The notes under the pieces are model-generated. The model made no database searches, was not told the DNA's origin, and saw nothing but the letters and a program-made list of their open reading frames with translations. Shown here piece after piece: positions 43,141-52,524 of a stretch of DNA of 64,000 nt. The position numbers were made by a program, and so were the translations under genes. Numbering within the stretch: position 1 is the stretch's first letter; each line of letters starts with the position of its first letter. Source of the stretch: Hahella sp. KA22 (GTDB taxonomy: Bacteria > Pseudomonadota > Gammaproteobacteria > Pseudomonadales > Oleiphilaceae). The stretch spans positions 1,302,001 to 1,366,000 of the forward strand of contig NZ_CP035490.1 in NCBI RefSeq assembly GCF_004135205.1, written 5' to 3'.

Positions 43141-44180
43141 ATGCGTCCTTCCAGAGCAGGTATGCCGACCCGCGGCGGCGTCACGTAACTGAAACGTTTG
43201 CGGTATTGCTCCATCGTGCATCCGGTGGCTCGTTTAAAGAGTCGCCGGAATGAGCTGATGTCTTCGTAACCGACCTCCCAGATGATTTCATTCGACGATT
43301 TGAGCGTCGTCTCCAATTGATGCTTCACCGCTTCCACCCGTAGTTGTTGCAGGTAATTGATCGGGTTCTCGCCGGTGGCTTCCTTGAAGCGGCGTTTGAA
43401 GGTGCGTCCTCCCAATCCGGCCAGCGCCGCCACATCATCCACGGAAAAATGCTCGGCGTAGTGAGACTCCATCCATTCCTGCGCCTTTTTTACGGCGTTG
43501 TCTTTGTGGGACTTGTAGCCATAGAACGTGATGTAAGGCGTTTGTTGTTGGCGTTTGCTGTCAAACAGGTGCAGTTTGGACACCGCTGTCGCCAGCCCTT
43601 GCCCGGCGAAGCGTTCGATCAGATGAAAGCTGAGATCAATATAGGCGGTGGCGCCGCCGGCGCAGATGATGTCGCCGCTATCGATGAGCAATCGATCTAT
43701 GTCCAGCCTTATTTCCGGGTAGCGCTGGCGGAAATGTTCTGCGGCGCGCCAGTGGGTGGTGACGGTTTTGCCTTCCAGAAGTCCGGCTTCGGCCAGAACG
43801 AAACTGCCGGTGCAGGCGCTGGCGACGACAGCTCCGCGCTCGGTATGGCGGCGGAGCCATTCATAAGCTTCATGAAATTGCGCCAGATGCTCAGGCAGGG
43901 CGGCGCCTGCTGTAATTGCTTCAATCGCGGAAGCGACAATGATCAAGTCCGGCTCCGCCTCCTCGAACGCCGCATTCGGAGCGATAGCCATACCGTTGTA
44001 GGCAATAACAGGCTGGTCATTCTGTGTCACGACTTTGATGTTGAAGTACGGCTCCAAAGGGCGTTTACCGGCGGCTCCGGACAGTCGGGCGTGACAGTAA
44101 TTCGCCGTGGTGAATATATCCAGAATGCCATGTACGGAGGCGGCGGCGCAGTGGGGGAGGGCGAGTAAAACGATCTTCAT
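43137..44180 (-). CDS. GlxA-family transcriptional regulator (DJ-1/PfpI + AraC HTH)
   Basis: A 347-aa regulator. The ATG at 44178-44180 (MKIVLLALPHCAAASVHGIL) is preceded by GAAGGAG 6 bases away, better than a codon 5 residues upstream. The N-domain (about 1-190) is DJ-1/PfpI-like, with the nucleophile-elbow cysteine in VASACTGSFVLAEAGLL. The C-terminal AraC domain reads DVAALAGLGGRTFKRRFKEA and IIWEVGYEDISSFRRLFKRA. This family often controls amine or betaine catabolism (GbdR, CdhR). The gene converges on the kinase gene with a 4-bp overlap. Confidence 0.9.
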   Translation of the reverse strand: MKIVLLALPHCAAASVHGILDIFTTANYCHARLSGAAGKRPLEPYFNIKVVTQNDQPVIAYNGMAIAPNAAFEEAEPDLIIVASAIEAITAGAALPEHLAQFHEAYEWLRRHTERGAVVASACTGSFVLAEAGLLEGKTVTTHWRAAEHFRQRYPEIRLDIDRLLIDSGDIICAGGATAYIDLSFHLIERFAGQGLATAVSKLHLFDSKRQQQTPYITFYGYKSHKDNAVKKAQEWMESHYAEHFSVDDVAALAGLGGRTFKRRFKEATGENPINYLQQLRVEAVKHQLETTLKSSNEIIWEVGYEDISSFRRLFKRATGCTMEQYRKRFSYVTPPRVGIPALEGRI

Positions 44181-44374
44181 GGGCGACTCCTTCATCCAAT
44201 TCGGTAGCGAAAAAAGAAAAGATGAAATGTCATAAAAGGCAATTTAAGTGTCAAATATGACACTCCCGCTAATGCATTGCAATCCTTATCTTGTAGTCAT
44301 AGCCGCTGCGACAAAGCCACGAAAAACGGCGCGACGCCGGCGATTGTATCCAGCAAGTTAAGAGGAGAAGCCCC

Positions 44375-45271
44375 ATGTCCGCGAACATTCCCCTGGTTGT
44401 CGCCCCATCCAAGCCACTGCGGGAGCCGCAGGCTCCCTTCGCTTTGAAGGCCATGCGCTGGGCGATACGCGCCTATGCCCGTATTTCCTCTCAAGGCGCA
44501 GGCCTAATGCTGAATCGCTTGTGGTTCACGCCGCAACGTTATGGATTGGACTCGCGTTTTGACGCCCTGTTGGACAAGGCGGATGTGTTCATGAATCTGA
44601 AAGTGGGCGCGTTGACGATCCCCGTCTATAGCTGGGGAAGCGGCCCGGTAGTGCTGTGCGCCCATGGCTGGTCCGGCTCCGGCGTGCAGTTTGGCGCGAT
44701 GGTGAAACCCTTGGTGGAAAATGGATATCGGGTTGTGGCGTTTGATGCGCCTGGTCATGGGCGGGCTCAAGGCGTGCGCACTAATGTACTGCAGATGCGG
44801 GATGCGATCCTGCAAGTGGCGGCGCAGACCTTGGGCGTTCACGCCGTGGTCGCGCATTCTTTGGGATCTATCGCCACGGCCATGGCTGTGCGGGAGGGAT
44901 TGTTGACCAACAAAGTCATTATGCTGGCGCCGCCGGCGGATATGCAGGTGGTGCTGGATGTGTTTCAACAGCGCTTACAGGTTCCAGATGCAGTGATGCG
45001 CGCCCATTGCAAACTGATGGAGCGGGAGTTTGGCGATGACATTTGGGATCGTTTGTCATTGATGAAAAACGTTCCGTTCATCCAGGCGGAAGGAATGATC
45101 GTATCAGATGTAGATGATGCGGAAGTTCCTGCTGCGTACGGTGAAGCCCTCGCCCTCAAATGGCGCGGTAGTCGTTTCTTGCAGACCGCGGGACTGGGGC
45201 ATTACCGGGTACTTCGGGATGACAGCGTCATCGAGGAAGTAGTGAAGTTCATAAACCAACTCCCTGATTGA
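44375..45271 (+). CDS. Alpha/beta-hydrolase
   Basis: A 298-aa hydrolase with no signal peptide. Features: VVLCAHGWSGSGVQFG (oxyanion-hole HG), the nucleophile elbow AHSLGSIATAM, and the late histidine in GLGHYRVLRDDSV. The N-terminal 80 residues are extended and basic. The reaction is unknown. It is divergent from glxA-like regulation (195 bp apart) and may be under its control. A good ribosome site (GAGGAG) precedes the ATG. It ends at a terminator at 45326. Confidence 0.83.
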   Translation: MSANIPLVVAPSKPLREPQAPFALKAMRWAIRAYARISSQGAGLMLNRLWFTPQRYGLDSRFDALLDKADVFMNLKVGALTIPVYSWGSGPVVLCAHGWSGSGVQFGAMVKPLVENGYRVVAFDAPGHGRAQGVRTNVLQMRDAILQVAAQTLGVHAVVAHSLGSIATAMAVREGLLTNKVIMLAPPADMQVVLDVFQQRLQVPDAVMRAHCKLMEREFGDDIWDRLSLMKNVPFIQAEGMIVSDVDDAEVPAAYGEALALKWRGSRFLQTAGLGHYRVLRDDSVIEEVVKFINQLPD

Positions 45272-45325
45272 CGCCGGTGAGGGACATTGCGGTTACGGGA
45301 CGGTCCCCTCGGTCAGACCGGCGCA

Positions 45326-45376
45326 GCGACGATACGACGTAATGATGTTTAGGTGAGCGCGTATCGTCGCCTTTTT
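45326..45376 (+). terminator. Rho-independent terminator after the alpha/beta-hydrolase gene
   Basis: GCGACGATACG (45326-45336) and CGTATCGTCGC (45360-45370) form a perfect 11-bp stem around a 23-base loop, followed by CTTTTT. Confidence 0.75.
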
Positions 45377-45396
45377 GCGGTGGCTAAACTTGCTGG

Positions 45397-47700
45397 TTAG
45401 GGATCTACGGCCTCCAGCGCAACCGGGACGTATTTGTGATAGGGCGTTTTGGCGATGGGATCGCAGTGATCTGCGTCTGTCAGCATGTTGATCGCCGGAC
45501 CATTGCGCAACTGTCTTCCTTGCTCATCCTGATAGAGCATGCCGAAGCCGTGAGGCAACGTCAGTACTCCAGGCAGAACGCTCTCATCCGCTGAGGCGAT
45601 GGCCTCCACTGCTCCACGTCGGGAACGGCAGCGCACTTTATCCCCGGAAACCAGTCCCAGCTTGGCCAGATCTGATGGATGAATGCGCAGCAGGCCCTCC
45701 TTGTCCGTCTTGCGCCACTCCGGGCCGCGATAGATCTGGTTGGCGTTATAGGCGCGGCGTTCGCCAGCGGCGAGGATGAACGGATAATCCTTGTCTTCAC
45801 TGAGCGCCTCTGTTTTTAAACGATCCAGCCACTCAGTCAGTTCGGGTATATACAGGTTTATTTTGCGATCCCCGGTCTTTATCAAATTCCAGGTCTCCTC
45901 CACCTTGAAGGTGGCGATGGGCGCGGGTCTGGGGCTCTCCAGAAAACGATTGAACAGCGCCAGACCCAGTGTGTAGCGCTTGCCTTGCAGCCCGGTACGG
46001 CGGACTTGCGAGCCGAACTTGGCGGCGTACATCTGGCAGACGCCCCAAATCGCCGCGGCGGATTGCATGCCTTCCGGCAGCGCTTTGCCAAGGGTGGCGT
46101 ATAAAATGACCGGCACGTATTTGCTCCACTCTGGATGGCGTTTCAGCGCCGCCGCCAGCGCTAATGGAAAGGCGCGGCTGACGGGCAGGCGACGGTCCAG
46201 TTTGGCCGCCTTTTCCAGTAACGGAAAGCGGTCGGGAATCGCCCCGAGGCCCACCAACAGGCGTCGGTAGATTTCCGGCTCGGGAAGCGTGTCGCCGCTG
46301 CGGGGCAGTATGGGACGTCGCAGATGGTAATAGTTGGTGGGGAAACCAAATGTGAAATAGGTGGACTCCACTTTTTCAAACTGGCTGTCCGCCGGCAATA
46401 TGTAGTGCGCGTGGCGGGCGGTTTCCGTCATCGCTACATCAATCACCACCATCAGCTCCAGTTTCTCAAATGCGCTCCGATAGGCTTCCGTGTCAGCGGC
46501 GGATAAGGCGGGATTGGCGCTGTCCACCACTAAGGCGCGGATGCGGTCGGGATGATCGCTATCAATTTCCTGGGGCAAAATGTTGGGCGGAAACAGCTTG
46601 GCGATGCCATACATCCCGGTGACGGCGGTTTTCTTGTCCTCGGCTTTGGAATGACCGATCAAAGGGGCGAATTGCGCCATCAAGTGATTCCCGCCCTGCT
46701 TATTGAAATTGCCGGTTACGAGAAACAGTAATTTTTCCAGATAGGAATTCAGCGTGCTGTGTAAACTGTGCTGTATGCCAAGGTCGGCTCTGACTGTCGC
46801 GGATTTAGCGGTGGCGAAACCTCGCGCGACCTGCCGCGCTAACTCGGGATCGACGCCGGCGATGGTCGCGTATTGCTCCACCGGCAGATCAATGAAATGG
46901 CGGCGCAATTCATCGTAGCCATGGGTGTGTTGGCTTAGGAAGCCTGTGTCTTCCAGTTTTTCCTGGAAAATGACGGCGATGAGGGTGGCCAGCAGGTAAG
47001 CGTCCATACCGGGGCGCACCCGTAAATGAATATCTGCGTCTTTGGCGGTTTCGCTGACGCGCGGATCAATGACCACCAGGGTGCGGTTGGGATCTTTCTT
47101 GTAGGCTTTCAGCAGGTCCCGGGTTTTGCGCACGCCGTGGGCCATATAAGGGTTGGCGCCCAGTACGATGCAGTATTCGGAGTGTTCCATCCCTTCCAGC
47201 ACAAAGCAGCTTTCGCGGCCGAACAGTTTTCCGTTTACCCAGAAGTCCCCTGTCTTTTCCTGCGCCAGCGCGGTGTATAAATAGGGCGTATCCAACGCCG
47301 CCCGCAACGCCCCGGAATAGCTGCCGCCCAGGTGATTGCCCTGGCCTCCGCCTCCGTAATAGGCGAATGCGCCGCCCCCATGTTGGGCCTTGATGGCGCG
47401 CATGCGAGTGGTGATCTCGGCGATGGCCGCGTCCCAGGAGATAGGAGCATATTCGCCGTTTGGCTGGCGTTTTAGAGGCTGTCGCAAGCGGGCTGAGTGA
47501 TTCTGGTAGTGATCAAGCTTGGCGGCTTTCTGGCAGATGTAACCCTCTGAATTCGGCGCCAGTTTATCGCCTCTGACCTTGACGATGCGTCCCTTGTCCA
47601 CCTGCATTTCCAGGCCGCAATTGATGCTGCATAGAATACATGCGGTAGGTCGCCATTCCTGTTGATCGGTTTGTCTTTCAGCGGTTTCGGCGCCATGCAT
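45397..47700 (-). CDS. Molybdopterin-dependent oxidoreductase (formate dehydrogenase/nitrate reductase-like)
   Basis: A 767-aa cytoplasmic enzyme of the DMSO-reductase superfamily. The N-terminus binds a [4Fe-4S] cluster through CILCSINCG and the later cysteine in GYICQKAA; MGD-binding blocks include VLGANPYMAHG and VVIDPRVSETAKDADIHLRV, and the C-terminal dinucleotide domain is present (GLVSGDKVRCRSRRG, LPHGFGM). It lacks a signal peptide. Family members include assimilatory nitrate reductases and formate dehydrogenase-like enzymes; the actual substrate is uncertain. AAGGAG precedes the ATG by 7 bases. It is divergent from an HxlR regulator with inverted repeats between them. Confidence 0.9.
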   Translation of the reverse strand: MHGAETAERQTDQQEWRPTACILCSINCGLEMQVDKGRIVKVRGDKLAPNSEGYICQKAAKLDHYQNHSARLRQPLKRQPNGEYAPISWDAAIAEITTRMRAIKAQHGGGAFAYYGGGGQGNHLGGSYSGALRAALDTPYLYTALAQEKTGDFWVNGKLFGRESCFVLEGMEHSEYCIVLGANPYMAHGVRKTRDLLKAYKKDPNRTLVVIDPRVSETAKDADIHLRVRPGMDAYLLATLIAVIFQEKLEDTGFLSQHTHGYDELRRHFIDLPVEQYATIAGVDPELARQVARGFATAKSATVRADLGIQHSLHSTLNSYLEKLLFLVTGNFNKQGGNHLMAQFAPLIGHSKAEDKKTAVTGMYGIAKLFPPNILPQEIDSDHPDRIRALVVDSANPALSAADTEAYRSAFEKLELMVVIDVAMTETARHAHYILPADSQFEKVESTYFTFGFPTNYYHLRRPILPRSGDTLPEPEIYRRLLVGLGAIPDRFPLLEKAAKLDRRLPVSRAFPLALAAALKRHPEWSKYVPVILYATLGKALPEGMQSAAAIWGVCQMYAAKFGSQVRRTGLQGKRYTLGLALFNRFLESPRPAPIATFKVEETWNLIKTGDRKINLYIPELTEWLDRLKTEALSEDKDYPFILAAGERRAYNANQIYRGPEWRKTDKEGLLRIHPSDLAKLGLVSGDKVRCRSRRGAVEAIASADESVLPGVLTLPHGFGMLYQDEQGRQLRNGPAINMLTDADHCDPIAKTPYHKYVPVALEAVDP

Positions 47701-47724
47701 GATCAGTCTCCTTTCTTGTTAGTT

Positions 47725-47747
47725 CTATTTTGGAACTTTCAAAATAG
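47725..47747. promoter_or_regulatory. Operator candidate: CTATTTTG/CAAAATAG inverted repeat
   Basis: Perfect 8-bp arms at 47725-47732 and 47740-47747 with a 7-bp spacer, located 25 bp upstream of the molybdopterin enzyme start codon. In the same 134-bp gap between the divergent regulator and enzyme there is a second dyad at 47752. This is the expected place for binding by the HxlR-type protein. Confidence 0.55.
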
Positions 47748-47751
47748 TAAA

Positions 47752-47764
47752 TTCCAAACTGGAA
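47752..47764. promoter_or_regulatory. Operator candidate: TTCCA/TGGAA inverted repeat
   Basis: TTCCA-AAC-TGGAA is perfect over 13 bp and lies just beside the previous dyad; both contain the core TTGGAA/TTCCAA word, which suggests repeated binding sites for one regulator. Confidence 0.5.
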
Positions 47765-47834
47765 CCTGTAAAGCTATACTTCCCATCAATCTCCACTTCT
47801 CTTCCGCTAACCCATATAAGACGCGTCTTCGCCT

Positions 47835-48311
47835 ATGCGCTGGAATGAAATCCAAGATATCCCTTGTTCAATCGCACGCACCTTATCGGTCATCGGCGAC
47901 CGCTGGACTCTACTGGTTATTCGCGAGGCGTTTCTGGGCGTACGCAGGTTTGAACAGTTTCAAAAGCGCCTGCAGATCACGCGCCATCGCCTGTCGGACC
48001 GCCTGAACAAGCTGGTGGAAAGCGGCGTGCTGCGCAAAGCCTTGTACCAGGAGAGTCCTGCTCGTTATGAGTATAGGCTCACCCGCAAAGGGATGGACTT
48101 ATACCCCGTGATTCTCGCTATGGCGGGGTGGGGCGATAAATATATGGCTGGCGATGCGGGTCCGCCGGTGGAGTATGTTCATCTGGGTTGCGGTAAGAAG
48201 ATGACGGCCACGCTGGTCTGCTCTGAATGTGGTGAGCCGATAGACGCCAAGTCTGTGAAACCCATGCTGGGTCCCGGGCTTAGCGGGTTGGCGAAAAAGG
48301 TGGGCGAATAA
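47835..48311 (+). CDS. HxlR-family transcriptional regulator
   Basis: A 158-aa winged-helix protein. CSIARTLSVIGDRWTLLVIR is the classic HxlR start, followed by FEQFQKRLQITRHRLSDRLN (recognition helix) and the wing YEYRLTRKGMDLYPVI. A C-terminal extension carries CGKKM and CSECGEP, a possible zinc-binding or redox-sensitive pair of cysteines. It is transcribed divergently from the molybdopterin enzyme, whose expression it probably controls. Confidence 0.92.
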   Translation: MRWNEIQDIPCSIARTLSVIGDRWTLLVIREAFLGVRRFEQFQKRLQITRHRLSDRLNKLVESGVLRKALYQESPARYEYRLTRKGMDLYPVILAMAGWGDKYMAGDAGPPVEYVHLGCGKKMTATLVCSECGEPIDAKSVKPMLGPGLSGLAKKVGE

Positions 48312-48374
48312 ACCGGGCCCACGACGTCTGCTGCTTTTACCTGGCGCCTGTGTTCTGCTTGCGCTGAGATAATT

Positions 48375-48422
48375 TCCGTTTCTCCGTTTCTCCGTTTCTC
48401 CGTTTCTCCGTTTCTCCGTTTC
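48375..48422. repeat. Perfect 8-bp tandem repeat, TCCGTTTC x6
   Basis: Six exact copies of TCCGTTTC in a row, bounded by AATT and TCCTCTG. A minus-strand open frame crosses it, but it encodes repeats only and lacks a ribosome site. Perfect short tandem repeats like this can slip during replication. It lies about 65 bp downstream of the HxlR gene and 290 bp upstream of betI. Confidence 0.95.
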
Positions 48423-48661
48423 TCCTCTGTCACACATCCATTTCCTGTCTGCCCTTCTTTGAGAAATGGTTGTTGTTCAAATCAAATTTGGAAATTAACC
48501 TCCCATTCTAATTAGAGTGCTAAATATTGGCTGTTTACAAAAAATTACAATCACTGAATTCGCTTCTGTATCTTGCTCTTAAATCTTTGTAATTAAAGTA
48601 ATTTAATCTTCTTTTCGTTAGTCTTCTCGCCTTTCGCCCCCTGATTTTCAAAATTGAAATA

Positions 48662-48705
48662 TTGAATTCAAACTATTAGGGTGTGTTTTTAATTGAACAT
48701 TCAAT
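48662..48705. promoter_or_regulatory. betI box: BetI-type operator candidates upstream of betI
   Basis: TTGAATTCAA at 48662-48671 is a perfect palindrome, and ATTGAA-CA-TTCAAT at 48692-48705 is a second dyad made of the same TTGAA/TTCAA word, 9 bp before the betI ATG. BetI boxes in other bacteria have the same ATTGAA...TTCAAT core. They fit autoregulation of the operon by BetI, released by choline. Confidence 0.65.
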
Positions 48706-48714
48706 CAATAAAAA

Positions 48715-49311
48715 ATGCCCAAAATCGTCGTTGAAGCGGAGAAAAAAGAGCAGCTTATCGAGGCCACCCTGAAGTCGGTGGAAGCCTATGGCATTCAGGG
48801 CACGACCATTAATTCCATTAGCCGTTATGCGGGTGTTTCTACTGGAATTATCAGCCACTACTTTGGAGGCAAGCAGGCGCTGATGGAGGCGACTGTTCGC
48901 TACCTGCTGGAAGCTTTGAAAAGCTCTTTGTTGAAAGAACTGGCCAAAACTAAGGACGGTTCGCCCTACAGTCGCCTTCTTTCCATCGTCGAAGCCAACT
49001 TCAGCAAGTTGCAGGTCAGTGAACGGGCGGCGAAAACCTGGATGGCCTTTTGGGCTCAAGCGATGCATGACCCGCAGCTGGCTCGCTTGCAACGCGTCAA
49101 TGAACGGCGATTGTTCTCTAATTTGAAAGTAAGCCTGCGGGAAATTCTGCCGCCGTCCCAGGTAGAGGATCAGGCCCACGCCATCGCCGCCCTGATCGAT
49201 GGTTTATGGCTGCGCAGCGCGCTCAGCTCCGGCGGTTTGTCCGTCGTGCAGGCGGAACGTATTTGTAAGAACTACGTAAGTGAGTTGTTTGAAGGAAAAC
49301 ATAAAGCATGA
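48715..49311 (+). CDS. betI: TetR-family repressor BetI
   Basis: A 198-aa TetR regulator. The N-terminal helix-turn-helix is [20 protein letters not shown], and the body ([35 protein letters not shown]) is specific to BetI rather than TetR proteins in general. It represses the choline-oxidation operon, and choline releases it. It is the first gene here and its stop overlaps betB by 4 bp (ATGA), so repressor and enzymes are made from one message. Ribosome site before the ATG is weak. Confidence 0.95.
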   Translation: MPKIVVEAEKKEQLIEATLKSVEAYGIQGTTINSISRYAGVSTGIISHYFGGKQALMEATVRYLLEALKSSLLKELAKTKDGSPYSRLLSIVEANFSKLQVSERAAKTWMAFWAQAMHDPQLARLQRVNERRLFSNLKVSLREILPPSQVEDQAHAIAALIDGLWLRSALSSGGLSVVQAERICKNYVSELFEGKHKA

Positions 49312-50771
49312 GCATTCCTGTTTATCAGTCTTTTGTTGATGGCGCTTATCGGGCGTCCACATCGAACGAAACCTTCGATGTGGTGAATCCCGCTACAGGT
49401 GAACTGATCTATCGCGTTGAGCAGGCTTGTGAAAGTCTGGTGCAGGCGGCAGTGGAATCCTCACAGCGCGGGTTCGCGGAGTGGTCTGCGATGACCGGCA
49501 TGCAACGAGGGCGAGTGCTGCAGAAAGCCGTGGCCTTGTTACGGGAAAGAAACGACGAGCTGGCGCGCATCGAAGTGCTGGATACCGGTAAGCCCTGGCA
49601 GGAAGCAAGTGTCGTGGACGTAGTGACCGGTGCTGACAGTATTGAGTTTTTCGCTGGCCTGGCGGCGTCGATCGAAGGCAATCAGCAATCCCTGGGCGAA
49701 GATTTTTACTACACCCGCCGGGAACCTTTAGGCGTCTGCGCCGGCATTGGGGCCTGGAATTACCCCTTGCAGATCGCTTGCTGGAAATCTGCGCCAGCCT
49801 TGGCGGCGGGCAATGCGATGGTGTTCAAGCCTTCCGAAGAAACCCCGTTGGGCGCGTTGAAGTTGGCGGAGATTTTCATTGAAGCGGGCGTTCCCGCCGG
49901 CGTCTTCAATGTGGTGCAAGGCGATCATCGGGTGGGCCGTATGCTGACCGCTCACCCCGGTATCGCCAAAGTGTCTTTTACCGGCGAAGTGGGCACGGGC
50001 AAAAAAGTCATGGCGGATTCCGCCGCCACCCTGAAAGACGTGACCATGGAATTAGGCGGCAAATCACCGCTGGTGATTTTCAATGATTGCGATCTGGAAA
50101 ACGCCGTCTCCGCAGCGCTGCTCGGGAATTTCTACACCCAGGGTGAAGTTTGCACCCACGGCACGAGGGTGTTTGTGCATAAAGAGATTTACGACCGCTT
50201 CCTGGCGCGAGTGAAAGAGCGCGTTGAAAGCAATGTCCGCATAGGCGACCCCATGCATCCCGACACCAATCTGGGGGCGCTGATTTCCGCGCCGCACCTG
50301 GAAAAAGTCATGGGCTATATCGAGCTGGGCAAGCAGGAAGGCGCAAGGCTGGTCTGCGGTGGCGAACGGGTGCGCCCGCAAGGCGTGGAGAACGGTTATT
50401 TCGTCGCTCCCACAGTATTCGCCGACTGTCGCGATGACATGAGCATCGTGCGGGAAGAGATATTCGGGCCCGTCATGAGCGTGCTCAGCTTTGAGGACGA
50501 AGAAGAAGTCATTGCGCGCGCCAATGATACGGAATACGGCTTGGCCGCTGCCGTGTTCACCAATGACATCCGTCGCGCCCATCGTGTGATCGGCAAGCTG
50601 CAGGCGGGGATTTGCTGGATTAACAGTTTCGGCTATTCGCCGGCGGAGATGCCGGTAGGCGGTTACAAGCAATCCGGCATCGGTCGCGAAAACGGCATGG
50701 CCACCCTGAATCACTACACCCAAATCAAGGCCGTCTACGTCGGCATGACGGACCTGGAATCACCTTTTTGA
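49308..50771 (+). CDS. betB: Betaine aldehyde dehydrogenase
   Basis: A 487-aa cytoplasmic aldehyde dehydrogenase that oxidises betaine aldehyde to glycine betaine with NAD(P)+. It shows [38 protein letters not shown], the cofactor loop [13 protein letters not shown], the general-base glutamate in [13 protein letters not shown] and the catalytic cysteine in [15 protein letters not shown]. The [12 protein letters not shown] segment is characteristic of BetB. Length is normal. betA follows after 9 bp. Confidence 0.96.
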   Translation: MSIPVYQSFVDGAYRASTSNETFDVVNPATGELIYRVEQACESLVQAAVESSQRGFAEWSAMTGMQRGRVLQKAVALLRERNDELARIEVLDTGKPWQEASVVDVVTGADSIEFFAGLAASIEGNQQSLGEDFYYTRREPLGVCAGIGAWNYPLQIACWKSAPALAAGNAMVFKPSEETPLGALKLAEIFIEAGVPAGVFNVVQGDHRVGRMLTAHPGIAKVSFTGEVGTGKKVMADSAATLKDVTMELGGKSPLVIFNDCDLENAVSAALLGNFYTQGEVCTHGTRVFVHKEIYDRFLARVKERVESNVRIGDPMHPDTNLGALISAPHLEKVMGYIELGKQEGARLVCGGERVRPQGVENGYFVAPTVFADCRDDMSIVREEIFGPVMSVLSFEDEEEVIARANDTEYGLAAAVFTNDIRRAHRVIGKLQAGICWINSFGYSPAEMPVGGYKQSGIGRENGMATLNHYTQIKAVYVGMTDLESPF

Positions 50772-50780
50772 GCGAGCGTT

Positions 50781-52457
50781 ATGGCTGACAAGCAGTTTAC
50801 CAATAGTTTTGATTACATCATCGTCGGGACAGGTTCCGCTGGATGCGTTCTGGCTAACCGTCTGTCGGAAAGCGGTAAGTTCAATGTGCTGGCGCTGGAA
50901 GCAGGCCGTAAAGACGATACCTGGAAGATCCACATGCCCGCCGCCCTGACTTTCAATCTGGCGGACGACAAGTACAACTGGTACTACCACACCGAACCCC
51001 AGGCATTCATGAACAATCGCCGCCTGTACTGGCCGCGGGGAAGAGTATGGGGAGGCGGCTCCGCCCTTAACGCCATGGTGTATATCCGTGGTCACGCGCT
51101 GGATTATGACCGCTGGGAAGAAGAAGGCGCTAAGGGCTGGGCGTATAAAGACATACTGCCTTACTTCCGCAAGGCGGAAACCCGTGAACGCGGGGGCGAC
51201 GCCTATCGCGGCAACGCTGGCCCGTTGAACGTGCATACCGGGGACGAAAAGAATCCTTTGTTCGACGCGTTCATCAAGGCGGGAATGGAAGCTGGCTATC
51301 CCTACACCGAAGACATGAACGGCTATCAGCAGGAAGGCGTGGGCGTGATGGATATGACCATCAAGCATGGCAAACGCTGGAGCGCCGCCCAGGCGTATTT
51401 GCGTCCGGCTTTGTCACGTCCCAACCTGACGGCTGAGACAGGCGCAATGGTGACCCGTCTGTTGTTCGATAAAGGCCGTTGCATTGGCGTTGAGTACGAA
51501 CAAAATGGCGTGCTGATAAAAGTGAAAGCGGAGCGGGAAGTCATTTTGTCCGGTGGCGCCATCAACTCACCGCAGACATTGATGCTCTCTGGCATCGGCG
51601 ATGAAACGCAGTTGAAGTCTCTGGGTATTCCCGTCGTCGCGCATGTGCCCGGTGTCGGTCAGAACCTGCAGGATCACTTGGAATTCTACGTTCAGCAAGC
51701 CTGTTCGCAGCCGCTGACCCTGTACACCTATACCAAGCAACCCCGTAAGACGCTGGAAGGCGTGAAGTGGTTCCTGAACCACGACAGCGGCGCCTGCCGC
51801 ACGGCGCACTTGGAAGCGGGCGGTTTTATCCGCACTGAAGCCGGCGTGAAGCATCCGGATATCCAATATCACTTTCTGCCGTCCCAGGTGATCGATCATG
51901 GTCGCCAGGACCCGCAGCTGCACGCCTATCAGGCGCATGTCGGTCCTATGCGGCCAACTTCCACTGGATATCTGAAGATTCTGTCCCGCGATCCGCGTAA
52001 GCACCCGTTGCTGGAGCCGAATTATCTGGCGACCGAGCGTGATCGTTGGGAAATGCGTCAGTGCGTGAAGCTGACTCGGGAAATATTTGAGCAACAAGCG
52101 TTTGACCCATTCCGTGGCGAAGAGCTGCGTCCTGGCCCGGCTGTAAAAAGCGATGCGGAAATAGACGAATTCATCCGCCAGAGAGCGGATAGCGCTTACC
52201 ACCCCTCCTGCACCTGCAAAATGGGTGCGGATGACGACCCGATGGCGGTGGTGAATTCCGAGGCGAAAGTCAGAGGCGTTGAAGGACTGAGAGTGGTGGA
52301 CGCATCCATCATGCCCAGCATCGTCAGCGGCAACCTGAACGCGCCAACCATTATGATGGCCGAGAAGTGCGCAGATCACATTCTCGGCGTTTCGATGCTG
52401 CCGCCCAGCGACGCGCCGGTCTGGATTCATCCCGACTACGCGAACAAGCAGCGGTAG
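50781..52457 (+). CDS. betA: Choline dehydrogenase
   Basis: A 558-aa flavoprotein of the GMC family that oxidises choline to betaine aldehyde, usually membrane-associated. The FAD motif is DYIIVGTGSAGCVLANRLSE; the GMC signatures are GRVWGGGSALNAMVYIRGH and SGGAINSPQTLMLSGIG; the active-site region ends in YHPSCTCKMG and GNLNAPTIMMAEKCAD with the catalytic histidine/asparagine pair. Length equals E. coli BetA (556 aa). The order betI-betB-betA is standard. Confidence 0.96.
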   Translation: MADKQFTNSFDYIIVGTGSAGCVLANRLSESGKFNVLALEAGRKDDTWKIHMPAALTFNLADDKYNWYYHTEPQAFMNNRRLYWPRGRVWGGGSALNAMVYIRGHALDYDRWEEEGAKGWAYKDILPYFRKAETRERGGDAYRGNAGPLNVHTGDEKNPLFDAFIKAGMEAGYPYTEDMNGYQQEGVGVMDMTIKHGKRWSAAQAYLRPALSRPNLTAETGAMVTRLLFDKGRCIGVEYEQNGVLIKVKAEREVILSGGAINSPQTLMLSGIGDETQLKSLGIPVVAHVPGVGQNLQDHLEFYVQQACSQPLTLYTYTKQPRKTLEGVKWFLNHDSGACRTAHLEAGGFIRTEAGVKHPDIQYHFLPSQVIDHGRQDPQLHAYQAHVGPMRPTSTGYLKILSRDPRKHPLLEPNYLATERDRWEMRQCVKLTREIFEQQAFDPFRGEELRPGPAVKSDAEIDEFIRQRADSAYHPSCTCKMGADDDPMAVVNSEAKVRGVEGLRVVDASIMPSIVSGNLNAPTIMMAEKCADHILGVSMLPPSDAPVWIHPDYANKQR

Positions 52458-52524
52458 CCAAGGCCCGTCCTGGAGACAGGGCGGACCCCAACCATTTCTG
52501 GAACGATTGAAGAGAGGAAAAATA

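Larger units (their letters stand above)
48312..48714. other. 403-bp intergenic region upstream of betI
   Basis: It contains an 8-bp tandem repeat (48375-48422), then a strongly AT-rich segment (48480-48714) that carries TTGAA/TTCAA dyads listed separately. No coding sequence or RNA gene is evident. Confidence 0.6.

Noticed and set aside
48375-48422. CRISPR array
   Set aside because: The repeat unit is 8 bp with no spacers; no other direct-repeat/spacer pattern or cas gene is present in the window.
48099-48437. Minus-strand frame encoding NGETEKR repeats
   Set aside because: The repeat peptide is only the translation of the 8-bp DNA repeat; the rest overlaps the HxlR gene antisense and there is no ribosome site.
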